Shown: one piece after another, positions 44,921 to 53,141 of the stretch
How positions within the stretch are numbered: position 1 is the first letter of the stretch
Layout: each line of letters starts with the position of its first letter
NCBI GenBank assembly: GCA_029972135.1
Contig: CP124755.1
Location: forward strand, 124,001-188,000
Length of the DNA stretch: 64,000 nt
Source of the DNA: Candidatus Thiocaldithrix dubininis
Lineage (GTDB): Bacteria > Pseudomonadota > Gammaproteobacteria > Thiotrichales > Thiotrichaceae
Direction of reading: 5' to 3'
Notes under the pieces: model-generated
Databases searched by the model: none
The model's input: only the letters and a program-made list of their open reading frames with translations
What the model was told of the DNA's origin: nothing
Position numbers and translations under genes: made by a program

Positions 44921-44967
44921 GGACTGTGTGAATTGACACAATTAACTGTGTTATTTCACACAGTTGT
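44921..44967. promoter_or_regulatory. Palindromic operator-like region between the copper receptor and glcB
   Basis: AACTGTGT-TATTTC-ACACAGTT (44944-44965) is a perfect 8-bp inverted repeat, preceded by a half-similar CTGTGTGAATTGACACA (44924-44940). They lie in the 250-bp spacer between divergent genes and may bind a regulator of the copper receptor or of glcB. Confidence 0.5.
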
Positions 44968-45067
44968 ATAAATTCACCCCTAATTCAGGGTGATTGTGCT
45001 TTGCAAAAACTTGAGTTATAAGGGCTGGTGTCGACAATCTTAATTTTTTTACTGAGGAACGTGACTG

Positions 45068-47242
45068 ATGGGTGACAGAATTCAAGTTGGCGGTATGCAA
45101 GTGTCAACACTTTTGCATGATTTCGTAAACAACCAAGCGTTACCGGGAACTGGGCTGGATGCGGCTAAGTTTTGGGCGGGTTTAGAAGCGATTGTGAATG
45201 ATCTGGCACCTCGTAACCGTGCGTTATTGAAAAAACGCGATGACATTCAAGCACAAATTGACGCTTGGTTAGTCGCGAATAGAGCGAACTTTGATTTCAA
45301 TGCGTATAAAGCGTTCCTGCAAGATATTGGTTATTTATTAGCAGAAGGCGATGCGTTCCAAGTCACGACCGAAAATGTCGATACTGAAATTGCCAATACC
45401 GCAGGTCCGCAATTGGTTGTTCCAGTGATGAATGCCCGGTTTGCGTTGAATGCGGCGAATGCACGTTGGGGCAGCTTATATGATGCGTTATACGGCACAG
45501 ATGCTATTCCAGCGACCGATGGCGCGGAAGCAGGCAAAACCTATAACCCAGTACGCGGCGCAAAAGTAATTGAATTTGCGCGTAATTTCTTAGATGAGGC
45601 TGCACCGTTAGCAAACGGTTCACACAAAGATTCAACCGCTTATAGCGTGGCAAATGGCGCGTTACAAGTCAGCTTAAAAGACGGTTCAAGCACGGGTTTA
45701 AAACAGCCTGAAAAATTCGTCGGTTATCAAGGCGAGGCAGCAAGCCCTAACGCCGTATTATTAAAAAACAATGGCTTGCATTTTGAAGTGCAAATCAACC
45801 GTGACGGTGCGATTGGTGCAAGCGATGCCGCCGGTGTGAATGACATTTTAATGGAAGCGGCTTTAACCACAATTATGGACTGTGAAGATTCCGTAGCGGC
45901 GGTAGATGCAGTCGATAAAACCCTAATCTATAGCAACTGGTTAGGGCTGATGAAAGGCGATTTAAAAGAAGAAGTGAGCAAGGGCGGCAAAACCTTTACC
46001 CGTGCCATGAATGCAGATCGTCAATACACCGGCGCCAACGGCGGCGAAGTTAGCTTACACGGTCGCAGCTTATTATTCGTGCGTAATGTCGGTCACTTAA
46101 TGACCAATCCTGCGATTATCGACCAAGACGGTAACGAAATCCCAGAAGGCATTATGGATGGTTATATGACCTCCATGATTGCCATGCACAATCTGCAAGG
46201 CAACACCAGCGCGAAGAATACCCGCACCGGCTCCGTGTATATCGTTAAACCCAAAATGCACGGCCCGGAAGAAGTGGCGTTCACCAACGAATTATTCGGT
46301 CGGATTGAAGACGCTTTAGGCTTAGCGCGTAATACTCTGAAAGTCGGCATTATGGATGAAGAACGCCGCACCACCGTTAACCTGAAAGAATGTATTCGTG
46401 CCGCTAAAGAACGCGTGGTGTTCATTAATACCGGTTTCTTAGATCGCACCGGCGACGAAATGCATACCTCAATGGAATTAGGCCCAATGATCCGCAAAAA
46501 TGACATGAAGTCAGCGGCGTGGATTAAAGCCTATGAAGATTGGAACGTCGACATCGGTTTAGAATGCGGTTTACCCGGTCATGCGCAAATTGGTAAAGGC
46601 ATGTGGGCGATTCCTGACCAAATGGCGAATATGCTGGCCACCAAGATCGGCCATCCGCTGGCGGGGGCGAATACCGCATGGGTACCCTCACCTACAGCGG
46701 CTACCTTACACGCGCTGCATTACCATAAAGTAGATGTGTTTGCGCGTCAGGCCGAATTGAAAAGCCGCAAACGTGCGAATATCGACGACATCTTAACCGT
46801 GCCGGTTGCGACTAACCCGAACTGGAGTGCCGAGGAAATCCAACAAGAATTGGATAACAACGCGCAAGGTATTTTAGGTTACGTGGTGCGTTGGGTGAAC
46901 CAAGGCGTTGGCTGTTCTAAAGTACCCGATGTGAATGATGTCGGCTTAATGGAAGACCGCGCTACCTTGCGTATTTCCAGCCAACATATGTGCAACTGGT
47001 TACACCACGGCGTGTGTACCGAAGCGCAAATCATGGACGCTTTCAAACGCATGGCTGCCAAAGTTGACGCACAAAATGCAGGCGACCCGACTTATACCAA
47101 AATGTCCGGCAACTTCGAGCGCAGCGTCGCCTTCAAAGCCGCTTGTGATTTGGTATTTAAAGGACGCGAGCAGCCGAATGGTTATACCGAGCCGTTGCTG
47201 CATAAATACCGTGCAGAAGCTAAAGTCGCCTTATTTTTCTAA
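45068..47242 (+). CDS. glcB: Malate synthase G
   Basis: 724 residues, the size of the monomeric G isoform. Characteristic strings: [75 protein letters not shown], and GKGMWAIPD. It condenses glyoxylate and acetyl-CoA to malate, allowing growth on C2 compounds or removal of photorespiratory-type glycolate products. Start ATG with AGGA-type site (GAGGAACGTG). Followed by a strong terminator. Confidence 0.96.
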   Translation: MGDRIQVGGMQVSTLLHDFVNNQALPGTGLDAAKFWAGLEAIVNDLAPRNRALLKKRDDIQAQIDAWLVANRANFDFNAYKAFLQDIGYLLAEGDAFQVTTENVDTEIANTAGPQLVVPVMNARFALNAANARWGSLYDALYGTDAIPATDGAEAGKTYNPVRGAKVIEFARNFLDEAAPLANGSHKDSTAYSVANGALQVSLKDGSSTGLKQPEKFVGYQGEAASPNAVLLKNNGLHFEVQINRDGAIGASDAAGVNDILMEAALTTIMDCEDSVAAVDAVDKTLIYSNWLGLMKGDLKEEVSKGGKTFTRAMNADRQYTGANGGEVSLHGRSLLFVRNVGHLMTNPAIIDQDGNEIPEGIMDGYMTSMIAMHNLQGNTSAKNTRTGSVYIVKPKMHGPEEVAFTNELFGRIEDALGLARNTLKVGIMDEERRTTVNLKECIRAAKERVVFINTGFLDRTGDEMHTSMELGPMIRKNDMKSAAWIKAYEDWNVDIGLECGLPGHAQIGKGMWAIPDQMANMLATKIGHPLAGANTAWVPSPTAATLHALHYHKVDVFARQAELKSRKRANIDDILTVPVATNPNWSAEEIQQELDNNAQGILGYVVRWVNQGVGCSKVPDVNDVGLMEDRATLRISSQHMCNWLHHGVCTEAQIMDAFKRMAAKVDAQNAGDPTYTKMSGNFERSVAFKAACDLVFKGREQPNGYTEPLLHKYRAEAKVALFF

Positions 47243-47266
47243 GGGTTACGGCTGAATGTAGTATAA

Positions 47267-47296
47267 GAAAAAGCTGTCTTCGGGCAGCTTTTTTTA
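47267..47296 (+). terminator. glcB rho-independent terminator
   Basis: Stem AAGCTGTC / GGCAGCTT with a TTCG tetraloop, followed by T7. Strong intrinsic terminator. Confidence 0.9.
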
Positions 47297-47806
47297 TGGG
47301 TAGATCAGATTGGAACAACGCTCTTCACCCTCAAGCACTTCTAAACTTTCGAGGGCATCGCTGTAATCACGGGCAACAGTGGCATAGAATCCGTATAGCA
47401 TCGACGACTTGCCCCAATTGCTACGCCTTCAAGTTGACTTTACGCCCTACTTTGTTGAGAAATTCTTCTACTGGTTGGGGTGTATGAGTACGAATGTAAT
47501 CGTCAGGAAAGTAGGCAATGTACTACTTAGTACGCAATACAAACCACGACACCTACTTCTGAGTAATACCTTGTTTAACAAGAAAAAGTGTTCAGCTTTT
47601 CCAGAACTCATGGGAGTACGAGGTTGCTGGTTCTACGGGGCTTCGTGTATGCTTTTTATTCATTAACATTAACTGAATGTTGGGGACATGATTTATGATA
47701 ATGCCAGACTATGCGGAATGCTCAACGAACCAAATAGGCAGCGTGTGCTCACCGATTGAGCGCAGGCTTCCTATCCTGATATTCCAGAACGCCGCCTAAT
47801 AAACTG
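47297..47806. other. Spacer between glcB and the cassette array; possible chromosomal remnant and attI-like end
   Basis: 510 bp with no confident gene. A minus-strand 35-codon ORF (47294-47401) with fair codon use (MLYGFYATVARDYSDALES...) may be a remnant. No integrase or RecA-like gene is seen on either strand. At 47806-47812 the sequence is GTTAAAC, a form of the cassette core site (GTTRRRY), at which the first cassette begins. Confidence 0.5.
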
Positions 47807-47815
47807 TTAAACATC

Positions 47816-48607
47816 ATGAGGGAAGTGGTGATCGCCGAAGTATCGACTCAACTATCAGAGGTAGTTGGCGTCATCGAGCGCCATCTCGAACCGACGTTGC
47901 TGGCCGTACATTTGTACGGCTCCGCAGTGGATGGCGGCCTGAAGCCACACAGTGATATTGATTTGCTGGTTACGGTGACCGTAAGGCTTGATGAAACAAC
48001 GCGGCGAGCTTTGATCAACGACCTTTTGGAAACTTCGGCTTCCCCTGGAGAGAGCGAGATTCTCCGCGCTGTAGAAGTCACCATTGTTGTGCACGACGAC
48101 ATCATTCCGTGGCGTTATCCAGCTAAGCGCGAACTGCAATTTGGAGAATGGCAGCGCAATGACATTCTTGCAGGTATCTTCGAGCCAGCCACGATCGACA
48201 TTGATCTGGCTATCTTGCTGACAAAAGCAAGAGAACATAGCGTTGCCTTGGTAGGTCCAGCGGCGGAGGAACTCTTTGATCCGGTTCCTGAACAGGATCT
48301 ATTTGAGGCGCTAAATGAAACCTTAACGCTATGGAACTCGCCGCCCGACTGGGCTGGCGATGAGCGAAATGTAGTGCTTACGTTGTCCCGCATTTGGTAC
48401 AGCGCAGTAACCGGCAAAATCGCGCCGAAGGATGTCGCTGCCGACTGGGCAATGGAGCGCCTGCCGGCCCAGTATCAGCCCGTCATACTTGAAGCTAGAC
48501 AGGCTTATCTTGGACAAGAAGAAGATCGCTTGGCCTCGCGCGCAGATCAGTTGGAAGAATTTGTTCACTACGTGAAAGGCGAGATCACCAAGGTAGTCGG
48601 CAAATAA
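47816..48607 (+). CDS. aadA1: AadA1, aminoglycoside (3'') nucleotidyltransferase
   Basis: 263 residues, essentially the known AadA1 protein (begins MREVVIAEVSTQ; HLYGSAVDGGLKPHSDIDLL is the nucleotidyltransferase GS...DxD active site). It adenylates streptomycin and spectinomycin. The gene, its 5' start of cassette and its 60-bp attC are as in clinical class 1/2 integrons. Its higher GC than neighbouring cassettes and the near-identical sequence argue for recent horizontal acquisition. Confidence 0.97.
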   Translation: MREVVIAEVSTQLSEVVGVIERHLEPTLLAVHLYGSAVDGGLKPHSDIDLLVTVTVRLDETTRRALINDLLETSASPGESEILRAVEVTIVVHDDIIPWRYPAKRELQFGEWQRNDILAGIFEPATIDIDLAILLTKAREHSVALVGPAAEELFDPVPEQDLFEALNETLTLWNSPPDWAGDERNVVLTLSRIWYSAVTGKIAPKDVAADWAMERLPAQYQPVILEARQAYLGQEEDRLASRADQLEEFVHYVKGEITKVVGK

Positions 48608-48608
48608 T

Positions 48609-48668
48609 GTCTAACAATTCGTTCAAGCCGACGCCGCTTCGCGGCGCGGCTTAACTCAAGCGTTAGAA
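48609..48668 (+). repeat. attC site of the aadA1 cassette
   Basis: R'' GTCTAAC at 48609; GCCGACGCCGCTTCGCGGCGCGGC forms the central hairpin (written here as its two arms GCCGCG/CGCGGC); R' GTTAGA at 48662. This is the classical 59-base element of aadA1. Recombination point between 48662 and 48663. Confidence 0.93.
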
Positions 48669-48753
48669 AACGACACCTATTTAAACAACAACCCAAGCCA
48701 AAATATTTTTAAATCCAAATTAATTAACGCACAACAATCTTGAGATATTATTA

Positions 48754-50427
48754 ATGAGTACAACTGATGAAATATTTAAACCCGAAAACAAAACCATCAA
48801 ACAAATGTTTGGTGATATAGATGCTTTTTACCAGATGCCGATCTATCAGCGACCATATTCTTGGGATAAAGAAAGAGTAGAACAATTATGGTATGATGTA
48901 CTCGATGCTTATAAAAACCATCAGGAAGATCAGACTATTGATCCAAACTATTTCTTAGGATCAGTCGTTGTTGTAAAAAAGACTAATAGTTATGAAGTTG
49001 TTGATGGTCAACAAAGATTAACTACACTTACTATATTATTCTGCGTACTAAGAGATTTAGCCTTAGAGCTAGCTCAGAAAAACATTATCTCGAATAGCAT
49101 TAGAGATTTAGTTGAAGGGAAAGAAAGATTAAAATTAACCACTCATTTAAATAATCAAGCATTGTTTGAAGAAAGTATTTTAAATCAAATAAATTTCTCT
49201 GCAAACAGGAAAGAGCTTGCTGAGAATCGATTCTTGCAAACAGCTTTTTATTTTAGGGATTTAATTCATAAAGCACAAGACATAAATAATAGCGATGATT
49301 TTATTCCTGACTTTGGGGGATTTATAAATTATCTATTTAACAAAACAACAATGATAAAAATCATATGTTATGATGAAGGCTTCGCAATTAAGTTATTTAC
49401 AGTTTTAAATGATCGCGGTCTTGACTTAACTCCCGCAGATATTATCAAAGCATACTTACTCCAAAACTTGGAAGAAGAAAAAAGAACAAGCTTTATTGAA
49501 GTATGGAAACGCATTGAGAATACTTGTAAACTTTCTGATGAGAGCCTACAAGGTATATTTAACTTATATTTATATTATCTAAAAACAGATAATCCAAAAA
49601 AATCTTTACAAGATGAATTGAAACAACAATTTAAAGATAAAAATCCGCAGCAAGTTATTTTAGATATAGAAAAATTCGCCAACAATTACCTAGAAATACA
49701 AAACAACTCAAAAGATAGACAAGTTTCTTTACTGAAGTATTTAAGGCATAGTATTTACTGGAAAGCCATATTGACCACAGCAAAGCATGTTGATTATCCA
49801 AATTATGAAGCGTTAAAAAAGTTAATAACTGGCTATTATTATCAAAGCTGGATTGCCGGTGGAACTACAAATCGCGTTAAGCAAACATCTTTCAATATCT
49901 TGAAAAAGACAAAAAATAAAGAAAGTATAGAGGATATAAGAAATCTGATAATAGAAAACTTACAAAAATATGACGATTACAAAGGGCTTTTGTCAACAGA
50001 CTATGCATATTGGACTAATTGGCTGAAGCCTGTATTATTGGCAGTAGAATATTTTGAACACGATGAAAAAGAGTTTATTCCAATCAGTAGGGATTTACAT
50101 GCAGAGCATATTTTGCCCGCAGGATGGGATAGAGATGGCTTAGACTGGAGTCTAAAATTCGCCGATGATGAAATACCTCAGATACTAAATAGCTTGGGAA
50201 ATTTAACTTTGTTATCAGGAGCGAAGAACATCCAAGCAAGCAATAGAAATTTTGTCGATAAAGCAGAAATATATAAAGGTAACAATGGAAAAGGTTTTGA
50301 TGGAAAAACATCATTTGAAATAACAAAGAAAGTCATTGAAGATTACTCTGAGTGGAATAAAGAGAACGTCGAAAAGCGTTATCAATGGCTAGTTTCGAGA
50401 ATATCAGAAATTTTCAAAATACAATAG
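48754..50427 (+). CDS. DUF262-DUF1524 protein (GmrSD-like type IV restriction nuclease)
   Basis: 557 residues, one chain. N-terminal DUF262: PIYQRPYSWDKERVEQLW and VVDGQQRLTTLTILF (the ParB-like DGQQR motif). C-terminal DUF1524 HNH-type: HAEHILPAGW ... NSLGNLTLLSGAKN. In GmrSD the S half is the NTP-binding DUF262, the D half the nuclease, and it cuts modified phage DNA. It is the only gene of a cassette running 48663-50516, so it may be transcribed from an upstream cassette promoter. Strongly AT-rich. Probably defence; specificity unknown. Confidence 0.85.
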   Translation: MSTTDEIFKPENKTIKQMFGDIDAFYQMPIYQRPYSWDKERVEQLWYDVLDAYKNHQEDQTIDPNYFLGSVVVVKKTNSYEVVDGQQRLTTLTILFCVLRDLALELAQKNIISNSIRDLVEGKERLKLTTHLNNQALFEESILNQINFSANRKELAENRFLQTAFYFRDLIHKAQDINNSDDFIPDFGGFINYLFNKTTMIKIICYDEGFAIKLFTVLNDRGLDLTPADIIKAYLLQNLEEEKRTSFIEVWKRIENTCKLSDESLQGIFNLYLYYLKTDNPKKSLQDELKQQFKDKNPQQVILDIEKFANNYLEIQNNSKDRQVSLLKYLRHSIYWKAILTTAKHVDYPNYEALKKLITGYYYQSWIAGGTTNRVKQTSFNILKKTKNKESIEDIRNLIIENLQKYDDYKGLLSTDYAYWTNWLKPVLLAVEYFEHDEKEFIPISRDLHAEHILPAGWDRDGLDWSLKFADDEIPQILNSLGNLTLLSGAKNIQASNRNFVDKAEIYKGNNGKGFDGKTSFEITKKVIEDYSEWNKENVEKRYQWLVSRISEIFKIQ

Positions 50428-50432
50428 CTAAT

Positions 50433-50522
50433 TTCTAACGATTAATTCGACGACGGACGCGGTGACAGCCCGCGATTCTTACGGCTTACTCCCCGCCGCG
50501 CCCGTCAATTGAGACGTTATAT
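50433..50522 (+). repeat. attC site of the DUF262 cassette
   Basis: R'' TTCTAAC (50433), L'' region with CGACGACGGACGCGG, central GC-rich inverted repeats, L' CCCGTCAATTG, R' GTTATAT (50516). Closely similar to the attC sites at 52849 and 54645. Confidence 0.85.
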
Positions 50523-50550
50523 TCATTCGCCATTCTAATCAGGAGTTAAT

Positions 50551-51594
50551 ATGGCAATATGTTACTTGACCGGCAAAACCATTACAGAGAAAGACCATCC
50601 AAATAAAGATGATCATAAGTCTCTTGAGCATATAATACCAAATGCACTTGGTGGTAAAATAGCATCAAATTATGTACTTACATTCCGCGCGAATCAACAG
50701 CTCAATGAAGAAATAGATAAAGAGTTCACAAAAATATTTACCGCATTTGTTGCGCGTTTACCGATAAACAAAGACAGAAACAGTACGCCTAGTGTTTCCG
50801 CATTTCATCCAGAATATCAAACTGATGTTTTTTTTAAAAATGGCCGATTTTTTCCTAAAAAACCATTTTTCGATGATGAGAAACGAATAATATATGCCGA
50901 CTCAGAAAAAAATGGCAAAAACTATAGAGCCTACCTGGAAAGAGAGGGTAAGGTTTCAAAAGGTGAAACCATTAGAATAATGGACGATTTGGCTGGAGAT
51001 ATAGAGATACCATTTCAACTCGGGAATGTTATTTTTAAGAAAGGATTTGCAAAAATTGCAGCAGGGTTTGCTACACTCAAAGGAGTAAGCCGAAACAATT
51101 TATCAGATGTGATTGACCTTACATCAAACAAAATAAAAGATAAGATCATACTATCGCCATTTATTCCCAATGCGTCCGAATTACTTTTCGAAAGCAATAA
51201 GTACAAAAGTATCAATTATCCGGTTCACAGTTTGGTATTGGTTGGAAGCAAAAGTCAGCAATTTTTATATTGCTATGTTGATTTATTTAGCGCATTTCAA
51301 TTTTATGTTTTACTAAGTCAGGACTATGCTGGAAATGATATTTATGAGGCATACACATACGACATACTGAATGACAAAGAAATAAATCACAATGACTACA
51401 TTAAATCAATACCAAACGTACCAGCCTCGTTAGTAGACGAAAAATACCGGGTAATAAGTCCGATAGATTTTATTAAAAATACGCACAGAGCAGATGAAAC
51501 AAGAATTTATTGCCACGACAATTTTTACAAACTAGCTTCTTTCGTAAATTATACATTCATTAATCAAAAAGCAAAAAAATTGAAACTAATATAG
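50551..51594 (+). CDS. HNH endonuclease domain protein (HNH_5-like)
   Basis: 347 residues. An HNH_5-type N-terminus: CYLTGK (zinc Cys), then SLEHIIPNALGGK with the H and N/H catalytic core. The remainder (to ~residue 340) is unrecognised; a Cys/His site late in the chain (RIYCHDN) is unremarkable. HNH proteins nick DNA; the small core and long tail suggest a sequence- or structure-specific nuclease, maybe in defence. Sole gene of the cassette 50517-51685. Ribosome site AGGAG 6-8 nt before the ATG. Confidence 0.75.
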   Translation: MAICYLTGKTITEKDHPNKDDHKSLEHIIPNALGGKIASNYVLTFRANQQLNEEIDKEFTKIFTAFVARLPINKDRNSTPSVSAFHPEYQTDVFFKNGRFFPKKPFFDDEKRIIYADSEKNGKNYRAYLEREGKVSKGETIRIMDDLAGDIEIPFQLGNVIFKKGFAKIAAGFATLKGVSRNNLSDVIDLTSNKIKDKIILSPFIPNASELLFESNKYKSINYPVHSLVLVGSKSQQFLYCYVDLFSAFQFYVLLSQDYAGNDIYEAYTYDILNDKEINHNDYIKSIPNVPASLVDEKYRVISPIDFIKNTHRADETRIYCHDNFYKLASFVNYTFINQKAKKLKLI

Positions 51595-51604
51595 ATACAT
51601 CAAA

Positions 51605-51691
51605 ATATAACTTCCCGTTGCACCTGACAAATGCAAAAGTCCCGGCCTATGGCCGTTACTTTTGCATTTGCAGGTGAACTTTACGTTAGCA
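51605..51691 (+). repeat. attC site of the HNH cassette
   Basis: TATAAC at 51606 (R''), TTGCACCTGACAAATGCAAAAG pairs with CTTTTGCATTTGCAGGTGAA (arms given as 51618-51639 and 51658-51677 approx.), loop near GGCCTATGGCC, and R' GTTAGCA at 51685. Different in sequence from the neighbouring attCs. Confidence 0.82.
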
Positions 51692-51875
51692 CAAAATAGT
51701 GACGCACAATACAGTATCTTAGAAAAGAGTCACATCAAGAGTAATAAATATCATATTTAAACATCGCTTTAAAAATCAGCATCCGTTAATCTGAAATATT
51801 TAACTACCACAAGGAATTTTATGATTTAATCAATTAGAAAACTTTTAATAAACTCATAGATAAGATAGCTAAAAA

Positions 51876-52772
51876 ATGAAAATAAGATGCTTAGACTGTG
51901 GTCATTCAGAAAAAGTTGATTTAGATTTTTTCGTAAAAATTATTGGTGGTGCAACAGCTGGATTTGGCTTTTGGGCTTGGGTTAGTTTCTTATTTGCTGG
52001 CACGGGTTTTGCTATGGCGATATGTATTGCGATAATTGCTGGTGGTACTGCCATGCTCGCCTACAAAAACGAGATCATTGACTGGATAGTCAACAAAGGC
52101 TACAAGTGTGATAGGTGTGGTGGCCAAAGATGGGCTGCTGTCTCTCCTCAAATGGAGAAAGACATCAATGCGAAAGAAGCTAAAATTGCTAGTCTTGAAA
52201 AAGAGGCCAAAACTTTAAGACAAAATTTTGCCGATAAAGAAAAAGAAGCTTTTGATTACGTTAAGAAACAAGACTCTTCTGTTTCAATAGAAGAGGTTAC
52301 AGAATTACTAGAAGAAATTGAAGAAAAAGACAGTAAGATAAAAGCATTACTTGCAGACAAAGAAGAATGGGAAAATCACAAAGAAGAACTGCTCGCAGCG
52401 CAGGAGAAGGTAGTTGGAAATCTTGAAAAAAGATTCAGCGCTTGTTACTCATCTTTGACTTTTTCCAAGCGAGCTTTAAAGAGAATTGTACGGCTGCCGG
52501 AAAGCGACCGTATTAAACTTGAGCAGCAACTAGGATTTTTACAACACAATCCAAAAAATGCTAACTTCCGCGATGATATTATTGGCACCGAAATAAAAGA
52601 ATTAGGGTTTGGCAATGGTGGTAGAGTTTATATACTGAAAGAAGGCTCTCGCTTCTTAGTTACTTGTGTTGGCAACAAAAATAGCCAAAATACCGATTTA
52701 AAACATCTAAAAAGCGCATACAAATCAGAGTCAATAAATCAGCTAAAAATTAAGGATTTGGTTCCATCCTAA
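51876..52772 (+). CDS. Zinc-ribbon, transmembrane, coiled-coil protein with C-terminal RelE-like domain
   Basis: 298 residues. Zinc ribbon: CLDCGH at residue 5 and CDRCGG after the membrane part. Two hydrophobic segments (GGATAGFGFWAWVSFLFAGT and MAICIAIIAGGTAMLAYK) lie between the CxxC pairs. A long coiled coil (~100-190) follows, then a C-terminal ~80-residue domain (RIVRLPESDRIKLEQQLGFLQHNP ... RVYILKEGSRFLVTCVGNK), which resembles RelE/ParE toxins in pattern. There is no antitoxin gene beside it in the cassette. I call the family tentatively; it would be a membrane-tethered, zinc-ribbon-regulated RNase-type toxin. Confidence 0.62.
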   Translation: MKIRCLDCGHSEKVDLDFFVKIIGGATAGFGFWAWVSFLFAGTGFAMAICIAIIAGGTAMLAYKNEIIDWIVNKGYKCDRCGGQRWAAVSPQMEKDINAKEAKIASLEKEAKTLRQNFADKEKEAFDYVKKQDSSVSIEEVTELLEEIEEKDSKIKALLADKEEWENHKEELLAAQEKVVGNLEKRFSACYSSLTFSKRALKRIVRLPESDRIKLEQQLGFLQHNPKNANFRDDIIGTEIKELGFGNGGRVYILKEGSRFLVTCVGNKNSQNTDLKHLKSAYKSESINQLKIKDLVPS

Positions 52773-52848
52773 TTCTCTATGAGTGTGACTATGCACTGTG
52801 CCAATCCATGTGCAAAAGAGAAGATAATTTTAATAATTTCATATGATA

Positions 52849-52937
52849 GGCTAACGAGTGTGTCGACGACGGACGCGGTGACAGCCCGCGTCTTCGTCCA
52901 ACTTATTCCCCGCCGCGCCCGTCAACTCGACGATAGC
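52849..52937 (+). repeat. attC site of the RelE-like cassette, with degenerate R'
   Basis: R'' GGCTAAC (52849), CGACGACGGACGCGG..., GCCGCGCCCGTC, and at the expected R' position CGATAGC instead of CGTTAGC (52931-52937). One base change at the core may have disabled this site or reduced its recombination. Confidence 0.72.
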
Positions 52938-53119
52938 GCAGAACCGCATACGCAGTTCTGCGCTATTGTATCGGAGTTGAGCTTCGCTCGAACGGGTTGC
53001 AGCCACCACGCTCCGCGTTCTGGCTATCAACCCATTCGAGTGGATACATTTGCGCCCATGAAGCGACTCTTCTAAAGAGTCACTTCATGGTCACAAACGC
53101 CCCACTCAACTCCGATACA
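52933..53119. repeat. Nested inverted repeats upstream of the caspase gene
   Basis: Hairpin 1: ATAGCGCAGAAC (52933-52944) / GTTCTGCGCTAT (52955-52966), 12 bp perfect. Hairpin 2: TGTATCGGAGTTGAG (52967-52981) / CTCAACTCCGATACA (53105-53119), 15 bp perfect, enclosing two further hairpins: CTCGAA...GGGTTG with CAACCC...TTCGAG, and CCATGAAG...GACTCTT with AAGAGTC...CTTCATGG. It can fold as a three-way junction. It ends next to ACATTAGAAA, which resembles a core site. Confidence 0.8.
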
Positions 53120-53141
53120 TTAGAAATACAAGGAGATTTTC

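Noticed and set aside
47409..47666. An 85-residue ORF in the spacer before aadA1.
   Set aside because: No family, no ribosome site, odd composition; I kept only a note on a possible remnant on the other strand.
52779..53075. A 98-residue plus-strand ORF after the RelE-like gene.
   Set aside because: It lies almost wholly in an attC site and the nested hairpin block, with low-complexity translation from GC-rich structural DNA.
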